From: Trichodesmium sp. jk18x7bins.61
GTDB taxonomy: Bacteria > Cyanobacteriota > Cyanobacteriia > Cyanobacteriales > Microcoleaceae
Length of the DNA: 10,853 nt
Reading direction: 5' to 3'
NCBI GenBank assembly: GCA_022822685.1
Contig: JAJEAQ010000493.1
Span: forward strand, 1 to 10,853
Below are positions 1 through 6,600 of this stretch, in pieces. Position numbers and translations under genes: made by a program. Numbering within the stretch: position 1 is the stretch's first letter; each line of letters opens with the position of its first letter. The notes beneath the pieces are model-generated. The model made no database searches and had not been told where the DNA came from. It was given only the letters and a program-made list of their open reading frames with translations.

Positions 1-584
1 GCCAAACGATGTTCTTGTAGTTCAATATAAACTAAACCACGTTGATAATAAACATGAGCAAAATTGGGATTTATTTCTAATGCTTTAGTATAGTCTTTTA
101 TACCAGCTTGAATATACTTTAATTTGATCCGACATAAACCCCGATAATAGTAGACTTCTGCTAAGTATGGGTCTAAATATAATGCCTGAGTATAATCAAT
201 ATCTGCATTGCGATAGTCTTGCAATTTATAACTAGCAAATCCTCGATGGTACAAAACTTCTGCCCAGTTAGGATTAATTTCTAGTGCTTTTGTATAATCT
301 ACTATTGCACCTTGATAGTCTCCAAACTGACTTTTGGCCACTCCTCGTTTATATAGTTCCTGTGCTTCTCCTATAATTTTATCGTATTGCGATCGCTTCA
401 ATGGGTCAGAAAGAATCTCATATACTGAATTAATTTCTTTAAATTTTTCCCCTGCATCTATATCCCCTGGATTTACATCAGGATGATACCGACGTGCTAG
501 GCTATGATAGGCTTTTTTAATCTGTTCTGCGGAAGCATCTTTGGATACTCCTAGAACTTCATAATAGTTATGCTCTTTTTCCAT
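1..584 (-). CDS. J-domain (DnaJ-like) protein with TPR repeats, N-terminal part
   Basis: Partial gene: 194 codons are visible and the frame is still open at the left edge. Residues about 5-70 form a J domain with the HPD tripeptide at residues 34-36 (context RRYHPDVNP) and a helix IV ending in KRSQYDKI. From residue 74 the protein continues as tandem 34-residue TPR units (about 74-107, 108-141, 142-175, and 176 onward, cut off), each with the YxRG...A..DYTKALEINPN pattern. J domains stimulate the ATPase of Hsp70 (DnaK). TPRs bind partner proteins, so this is probably a soluble co-chaperone or adaptor that recruits DnaK to specific clients; the client is unknown. The start is secure: an in-frame TAG (585-587) directly abuts the ATG at 584. 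The Shine-Dalgarno is poor (GGGG a few bases upstream). It lies 260 bp downstream of the enoyl reductase gene, same strand, and is probably a separate unit with no functional link to the lipid genes. Confidence 0.93.
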   Translation of the reverse strand, partial: MEKEHNYYEVLGVSKDASAEQIKKAYHSLARRYHPDVNPGDIDAGEKFKEINSVYEILSDPLKRSQYDKIIGEAQELYKRGVAKSQFGDYQGAIVDYTKALEINPNWAEVLYHRGFASYKLQDYRNADIDYTQALYLDPYLAEVYYYRGLCRIKLKYIQAGIKDYTKALEINPNFAHVYYQRGLVYIELQEHRL

Positions 585-633
585 CTAACCCCAGTTTCCC
601 AAAGCACTGCTTTTCAGCAATTATTAATATTCT

Positions 634-664
634 ATCATAGAATTCCATAATTTTTATTTGTCAC
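634..664 (-). promoter_or_regulatory. candidate promoter of the J-domain/TPR gene
   Basis: On the minus strand a TATGAT -10-like hexamer (complement of 634-639) lies 18-19 bases downstream of TGACAA or GTGACA (-35-like, complement of about 658-664). The spacing is slightly long. The -10 box sits inside a perfect 6-bp inverted repeat, ATTCTA-TCA-TAGAAT (629-643), which could be an operator. It is placed about 50 bp upstream of the ATG at 584. This is pattern matching only. Confidence 0.3.
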
Positions 665-709
665 AACATCAGATTAAAATATGACAAAAATAGTAACTCT
701 CTCAAATAA

Positions 710-807
710 TATCATGTTCGGAGCATCAGTTATAAGTAGGGGGAGCATAATTAGCAACCTTATGCTTTTTTCCACAAATACTGTTAAATCTTTAACCGAA
801 CATGATA
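710..807. mobile_element. 98-bp MITE-like element with 12-bp terminal inverted repeats
   Basis: The ends TATCATGTTCGG (710-721) and CCGAACATGATA (796-807) are perfect inverted copies. The outermost TA at each end can be read as a duplicated TA target, the hallmark of IS630/Tc1-mariner transposition, leaving 10-bp terminal repeats TCATGTTCGG. The interior has no ORF but holds a hairpin, AGCATAA (744-750) with TTATGCT (760-766), which GGGGG and TTTTT could extend through G-T pairs. No transposase is nearby, so it would have been moved in trans. It occupies the spacer between the enoyl reductase and J-domain genes. An alternative is a structured RNA or regulatory element. Copies elsewhere in the genome would decide. 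Confidence 0.5.
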
Positions 808-844
808 CATTATCTAAGTCAAAACAACTCTGGGAAAACAGCCT

Positions 845-2503
845 CTAAACTAAAAAAGGTTGTGGGCAGTAGCAGGAGTATTGTGCTGGCATAATAATTC
901 CTTGCAATTTCAAATTTTGTAGTCGATATAAATAGGCAGAGCCAATCATAATATGGTGAGCAATATCAACAACTTTACGGTTATTAGATTCAGCTAAATA
1001 AGAATTTTTTACCCAGTTATTAAAAGCCCCCATTGCCGGCCCACACCAAATTTGATAATCTACTTCACGACCTTTTTCTCCTCTATTTGACCAACGAGAA
1101 GATAACCCTAAATACCAACGGAAAATTAAAGCCATTTTCCTTTTAGGATTGTTTTCTGCTCTGATAATTTGTTGGCGATCGCGTTGGTTAAAATAGGTGA
1201 CAGTATCTTGCCAAACTTGTTCTAAACTTTTCCTAAATACTTGTTTTTCTAATTTCTCTCGTTCTAATTTAGGTATTGCTTCAATAGAGTCATAGTTTTG
1301 ATAAAATTCAAACAGTTTCTGGGCTCTCATCCCAAACATTGTTCCCCGTTTTAATACTTGTAATTTAACTCCCATTTCAAACATATCAGCAGCCGGAGCC
1401 ATCATTACATCAGCTATATCTGCTTGAGCAAGTAATTTTTTTGTATGTTCAGAAGCACCAGCTTCAACACAGGATTGATTAATTGAACCTGTAACTATAT
1501 AAGCTGCCCCCATCATCAATGCACCTAAAGCTGATTGTGGTGTACTTATTCCTCCTCCTACACCTACTCTGACAGGAGTTTGATAATCATATTTTGCTTG
1601 AATTTCATCCCTCAATGCCAGAATAGAAGGTAACAGAGAAACTAAGGGACGATTATCAGTATGACCACCAGAATCAGCTTCGACAGTAATATCATCAGCC
1701 ATTGATATTTGAGAGGCTAATTTTGCTTGTAACTCTGTAATTAATCCCTGAGATACTAATTGTTTCGTGATTTTTTCCGGTGCAGGTTCGATAAATTTGC
1801 TAGCCACTTCTCGACGAGATATTTTAGCAATAACCCTATTTTTAATCTCGATTTGATTTTGGGAATTTAAACTTAAACCTGCGACTCGATAATAAACAAT
1901 ATTAGGAGTTAAACCTAAAAACGCAGAAGCTTCAACAGTAGAGACATTATATTTAAGATATAACTCAACAGCTCCTTTTTCTATAGCTGATTCACTCGGA
2001 CTATGAATTAAATTAAAACAATATGGTCGTTCAGGTAAAGCATCCTGAATAATATTAATTGCTTTCTCAATTCTATCAGGAACTAAACCAGCAGCACCAA
2101 AAGAACTTAAGATATTTTCCTTACCTAATGCAATGACTAATTTCTCTGAAGCAATACCATTAGCCATTGCACCTGTCATATAAGCATATTTAACTTGATG
2201 AAAATCTAAAAAACTTGGGTCGCCTAACTGTTGAGGAATTAAAGGAGGAATTGCAGTTAAAGTTTCAATTTCTGGAGATTTGCCGTTATTACTCTCGCCT
2301 AAATAACCTTCATTAGTAACACCAATTTGACCTTGCTTTCTCACAAAATAACAAGGTTGATCAAGATTTAATAGTTTGAGTTTAATACTTTCAGCATCAA
2401 AGGCGATTGAATTATCAGAGCCAATCCAAATCGGATTTTGACTATGATAACCTGAGAAACTGATTTGATTGTTAGTGGAACTGATAGTTGTTTTTTGAAT
2501 CAC
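845..2503 (-). CDS. pfaD: PfaD-family trans-acting enoyl reductase (FMN-dependent)
   Basis: 552 residues, about the usual PfaD length. The family is a flavin-binding TIM barrel related to 2-nitropropane dioxygenase. It reduces ACP-bound 2-enoyl intermediates in trans for PUFA synthases and other secondary lipid or trans-AT polyketide lines. Visible family marks are the N-terminal NPIWIG (23-28), TGAMANG (110-116), SSFGAAGLVP (133-142), EADSGGHTD (275-283), GVGGGIS (314-320), the barrel-end VTGSINQ (338-344, phosphate-binding type), and the C-terminal helical region with KRKMALIFRWYLGLSSRWS and CGPAMGAFN (487-495). No signal peptide or membrane segment is seen. The start is GTG at 2503: the only upstream in-frame codons are GTA, ATA and AAA after a TAG (2513-2515), and a weak TTAGG lies at Shine-Dalgarno distance. 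It follows the large synthase gene in the same direction but 1.16 kb away, across decayed genes, so it may need its own promoter. The symbol is given at family level; orthology to marine pfaD is not proven. Confidence 0.93.
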   Translation of the reverse strand: MIQKTTISSTNNQISFSGYHSQNPIWIGSDNSIAFDAESIKLKLLNLDQPCYFVRKQGQIGVTNEGYLGESNNGKSPEIETLTAIPPLIPQQLGDPSFLDFHQVKYAYMTGAMANGIASEKLVIALGKENILSSFGAAGLVPDRIEKAINIIQDALPERPYCFNLIHSPSESAIEKGAVELYLKYNVSTVEASAFLGLTPNIVYYRVAGLSLNSQNQIEIKNRVIAKISRREVASKFIEPAPEKITKQLVSQGLITELQAKLASQISMADDITVEADSGGHTDNRPLVSLLPSILALRDEIQAKYDYQTPVRVGVGGGISTPQSALGALMMGAAYIVTGSINQSCVEAGASEHTKKLLAQADIADVMMAPAADMFEMGVKLQVLKRGTMFGMRAQKLFEFYQNYDSIEAIPKLEREKLEKQVFRKSLEQVWQDTVTYFNQRDRQQIIRAENNPKRKMALIFRWYLGLSSRWSNRGEKGREVDYQIWCGPAMGAFNNWVKNSYLAESNNRKVVDIAHHIMIGSAYLYRLQNLKLQGIIMPAQYSCYCPQPFLV

Positions 2504-2529
2504 TTTTATTACCTAAAAACATTTTTATA

Positions 2530-2721
2530 CTAATAAATTATCATATTAAACCACCTTTTCAATGGGAGAAAAAAAATCCTAATTTTTCTTGTTATATATG
2601 TATGATTTTGCCGTTGATATCTTTCTAGCTTTTCATACCCTTTTTGCTTCAAAGCATTAGCTGCAGATATTGCACCAACACCGATTATACCAATGACTGT
2701 GCTTTTTTCTCTTTTCTTTTT
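2530..2721 (-). pseudogene. remnant of a FAD/NAD(P)-binding oxidoreductase N-terminus
   Basis: Between in-frame stops at 2722-2724 and 2530-2532 the minus strand encodes a peptide with STVIGIIGVGAISAANALKQ followed by KGYEKLERYQRQNHTYI. This reads like the dinucleotide-binding beta-alpha-beta start of a flavoprotein (intact relatives run roughly V.IIGAG.SGI.AA..LK..G...V.V.E...R.GG...TY). The second strand and the GG signature after it look scrambled or deleted, and similarity stops after about 45 codons. There is no ATG or GTG in a usable place at the front. I read it as a dead 5' fragment of an amine-oxidase-like or related FAD protein. It lies just upstream of the enoyl reductase, whose candidate promoter falls within its tail. 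The family call rests on one motif and could be wrong. Confidence 0.42.
2535..2562 (-). promoter_or_regulatory. candidate promoter of the enoyl reductase gene
   Basis: On the minus strand TTGAAA (complement of 2557-2562, one mismatch to TTGACA) and TAATTT (complement of 2535-2540) are 16 bases apart. They sit about 30 bp upstream of the GTG start at 2503, giving a leader of roughly 25 bases. An alternative -10 is TATGAT just upstream of TAATTT. The region is AT-rich, so chance matches are likely. It is worth noting because the reductase is cut off from the synthase gene by 1.16 kb. Confidence 0.3.
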
Positions 2722-2730
2722 CTATATTAG

Positions 2731-2790
2731 GCGCGTAGTTGTATTTTAGTTCCCTAAATGAATATTTGACGCCGCATCGCAACTACGAAC
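2731..2790. repeat. short inverted-repeat element
   Basis: CGTAGTTG (2734-2741) is repeated inverted as CAACTACG (2780-2787), 38 bases apart, with a small inner TTTA...TAAA pair around GTTCCC. The sequence on the minus strand starts GTTCGTAGTTGCG and includes TTTAGGGAACTAAAA, resembling small interspersed repeats common between cyanobacterial genes; that resemblance is from memory, not a search. It lies between the two pseudogenes. Confidence 0.4.
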
Positions 2791-2871
2791 AAAAACTTTT
2801 TTATAACTAATTATCCAAACATGACATAAATCTTTTGGCTTATGGAAATATACTTTCTATTAGTGGCCAAA

Positions 2872-3426
2872 TTAGAACAAACCTACTCTTTGAAAAACTT
2901 GTTCAACAGTTATTTCTAATTCTAGCAAAACTGCATCTGTTAAACTATCTTGTCTTCGTTTGGTTTCTGGTGGAGCATCAGGATAAAAACCGTGATACTT
3001 TTGGCCTATAAATCAACAATCCAAATTCGAGAAACACCTGCTTTTAAATAATCTGTTGCTTTTTCACTTAAATCACCAAAAGATTGACCAGGAAAAATGA
3101 TTTCAATGACTAATTCTGGGGGAAAAGGACAAGCTTCATCCTCAAGTCTTTCTGGAGGTAATTTATCATAAGAAGTATATAGTAAATCAGGAACAGGAAG
3201 CCAATCATCTCCATTTCGTTTGAGGGTAATTCCCCATTTCGATTCCTACTTCTCCTCGTTCTTTACTCTAATCAATCAAAAGTATATAAAGAGTACCTGC
3301 TAAACGAGAATGAAATCCTTTGGGTGACACTTTAGGAATTGCAGAAGCAGTAATTAATCCGTAAATGACATCTTCTTCAGGAAGTTTTAAAAATTGTTCT
3401 AAACTCAATTTAATCGTTGCAGTCAT
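2872..3426 (-). pseudogene. decayed Uma2-family (DUF820) nuclease-fold gene
   Basis: Read from the ATG at 3426 the frame begins MTATIKLSLEQFLKLPEEDV, the usual start of cyanobacterial Uma2 proteins, and with corrections it spans about 185 codons, the normal family length. Four lesions are visible: an in-frame TAG at 3268-3270 (after YILLID), a +1 shift in the TTT run 3237-3239 (intact reading EWGITLKRNGDDW), a second TAG at 3006-3008 (after IWIVDL), and a -1 shift in the A run 2985-2989 (intact reading TVFYPDAPPE). The PD-(D/E)xK-like residues of the fold can still be read (VPDL; ELVIEI; SEKATDYLKAG), and the C-terminus ends VFQRVGLF before a TAA at 2872-2874. Uma2 proteins are restriction-endonuclease-fold proteins that are highly multiplied in cyanobacteria; their function is uncertain. 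The original gene is clearly dead. It sits inside what may once have been a tighter lipid operon. Confidence 0.88.
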
Positions 3427-3662
3427 ATTCAAAGTCTTTGACTATTCTTTATTTTTCAATAAGCTGATGTACATTTATTTTTTTGCCCTACACAAGGGGT
3501 ATAGGCTTCAAACATCTCAATTAAAATGCATGTCAGCATCAGGCTGAAACAGTGGTGATCGCTCTCATTTGAGGCTATTTGTGATGTTTGATATCCTGAG
3601 CAACAATGGCTAATTTTGTTTTTTATACTATCTCCCCAAGCCTAATTAGTTAGGGAATTTTT

Positions 3663-6600
3663 TTATTTTGATTCCGCTAAACAAATTGCCAAATCTTTAA
3701 CTTCATAAATTCTCATCTTTGGTTTCCATAAACTAGCATCTCCTACAATAATAACTTTTTCTGAACTAATCTCAATTTTAGAAATATGCACTTCTAAATA
3801 CATTTCTGGTTGATCTGGTGGAATTTGACCTCGATATTTCCAAATAGTTTTATAGTCAATAATTTGTACAAAACGTGGCGATTGTAAATGCCTTCCTAAA
3901 TCAAGATGTAAAGCATAAACCTGCATTGCCTGGAGTATTGCCTCAACACCTAAAGAACCAGGCATAACTGGATCGTGATGGAAGTGACATTTAAAATACC
4001 AATCTGTAGGTTTAACTTCTTTCCAGGCATAAATATAACCTTGCTGGTATTTTCCTCCTTGTTTAATTATTTTCACCTGATTAAGTAAATCTAATTGATA
4101 TTGTGCTAGGCGATAACCAGGCTGCCCTAGATTAACTTGATAATATTTAGTTCTGCTTTCTTGAGTACGTAAATTAATATCAATTTCCGAGAGATTTAAA
4201 CTATTTTCTGTTTTATGCCAAGGCAGAACATTCTTACCTTGATCCAATCCCACTTGATTAATTAATGCTTCCGGGCTGAAATGACCAAAAGATGCTTGCC
4301 CTTGATAAAATATTTCTCCTGCACAACTAACTTGAAAAGTAAAATCCTGCAAAATCATTCCTTGAATGTTTGTTGAAGAAAGCAAAACTGCAGTATTCGT
4401 AATAGTTTTACCTCTAATATCTAGATCTTTAATGATTGTTCCTGTACCATCAAGATTACGAAAATACAAACTACGATCTGAATATAATAAAGTCGTTCCT
4501 AAATAAGCAGAAAGAAAACCACAAGGTTGTAGTGCAATTTCCATTAAAATTGAATAGGGGATAGTTTCTGATGAATTTTGACTATAAAACCAGGGATTAA
4601 TTGGAACATCATATTCTGTAATAATAGTAGAACCTTTTTTAATTTGATGACGTTTACCTTTTACTTCTAAAACACGACTCACTAAACTCAGATGAGTATT
4701 AGGCATTCTAGATGCCTTGATTTTACCACTATCATAAATTTCAAATTCTTCACCAAAACATTTTGCCACTGCACCGAGACAGAATTCTTGCACTTGTTCT
4801 TCTGTGAGTAAAGCCGGTTTTTCAATATAGACTTTTGCTGGAGATTGCTCCTGGGCTTGAATGGGAATTAAAGATGTATTGTCTGAATTTTTTTCAATTA
4901 GTTGTAAGCCCAAATCTTGGAAATTAACAACTATCTTATCTTGTAAAAGAATATCAACATTACATTTAACGTAGGGATGTGGACTTAAGCCGATTTTAGT
5001 AACCTCCACCCGATAGATTAATTTATCAGAAGTAGGAGTTACTTGTCCTCGACAACGAACTACTTGAGCCAGTCCATAAATAGGTTGAAAACGAGCATCT
5101 TTAGTACAGGTATGTAATCCTAAATACAACATATAGAATTCTAATAAATGGCTACAGCCTTCTGCCATCAAAGAGCCTGCTAAGACTTGATCATCTTTGA
5201 AATGACAAGGGAAATACCAATGTTCAGGTTCCAAATTTTTTTCCCCGATAACTAATCCTAAACCCCAATCCCCTCCAGTAGTTTCAACTGAAGCTACTCT
5301 ATCTATCATCAAAATTTTCTGAGGTGGAAGACGCAGAGATTTATTTAATCCATATTGATGGTAATGATCCCCAAAACATTCTGCTAAATTACCTTTGGTT
5401 AAATTCAGCATATCTGCATAATCAAATTTTGACTTTGTGCAGACTAATAACGGTTCAAACTTTTGCTTTTGAATTTTTTTTCTTTCTGCTAACTCTTTGT
5501 CGGAAATAATAATTCCTTTTCCTTGCTCTAGTTGTTCATCAGAAAAAAACCCTGCACAACCTCTATCCATTTTGAGAATCATTTGATCTTTAACAAAACA
5601 TTCATAGCTAAAGAAAAATAGCAAATTATTACCATTTTTCACAAAGGAATTAATTTTTATATCGTAGCGAAGAGTATCCCCTTCTTTTGGTAATTCATCC
5701 AGGAAAGTTAAGGTACAGTCCAGAAGACGATAAACAAATTCTCCTTTATTTTCAAAGTCAATTCCTAAGTAGCTAATTAGCAATAAGTCACATTGTCCTG
5801 ATTCTACACTGACAGCTAATGAAGCTTGACCATCAACTGAATACCAAGCATCATAGGGAATATCATATTCAGTAGTCATAGAAGAAGGTTTGAATTCCCT
5901 TTTTTTAGCATTTATTTTTGTGACTCGAGTTACTAACAGATAGGGATGTAAAGGCAGTCTGACTCGTCGAGAATAGGTATCAATTATTTGATATTCTTCA
6001 CCAAAAACGGTAGCAATATTTCCTTGGGCAAATTCTAATAAATCAGCTTCATTCCAAACAATGTTAGATGGTTTCGTGTAAGCATTGGTGGTGAGCTGTG
6101 GTGAAAAGTGACTGCCATTCCCTTTCTCTTGTAGAAGTACATGATGTGCATAGTTTTTTTCAGCTCCTGCAATTTGTAATTGTATAATTTTTAAATTTTC
6201 TTGTTGGTTATTTATTTGAATCATAGTTGTTTCAGTTTTTTTGGTTATGGCGAAATCAGCTATGGAATTTTTGAAGACTTGATTTTTAAATTTTAATTTG
6301 TTTTCTGGAGTTACAATACTCCTATAAATTAAATTACCTCCTAGGGTGACTTCTTTTGTAATTGATTTAGTAGCTCTAGAAGTATGGCAAATAGAGGGAT
6401 AAAGAGAAGATAAATCAACAGATACATTATGACTAACAAGTTTTGCTAAACACTTGATAATTTGAGCATGTTCAGCAACTCCCTTTGCGTTGACAGATAA
6501 TGCTAAATGTTCTGAATCTTTAAGTATATCATCAATCCAATCAGAACATTTATTTTTAGCACCGACTTCAATAAAAATTCGTATTCCATCTTGGTAAACC

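Noticed and set aside
739..773. Hairpin AGCATAA/TTATGCT followed by a T run, resembling a plus-strand terminator
   Set aside because: No plus-strand gene lies upstream, and on the minus strand, where the genes are, the T run is an A run before the stem. It is better explained as part of the MITE-like element.
3365..3547. Plus-strand open frame of about 60 codons
   Set aside because: It is antisense to the start of the Uma2 remnant and its upstream region, with no ribosome site or recognisable protein.
3533..3547. TCAGC/GCTGA hairpin
   Set aside because: Short stem with no T run and no gene context; likely chance.
3641..3654. CCTAA/TTAGG stem just after the synthase stop codon as a terminator
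   Set aside because: The stem is only 5 bp with no T run downstream on the minus strand, so not enough to call.
5324..5509. Plus-strand open frame of about 61 codons
   Set aside because: It is antisense to the DH1 coding region, which is strongly supported; the Phe/Leu-rich tail reflects complementary Lys/Glu codons.
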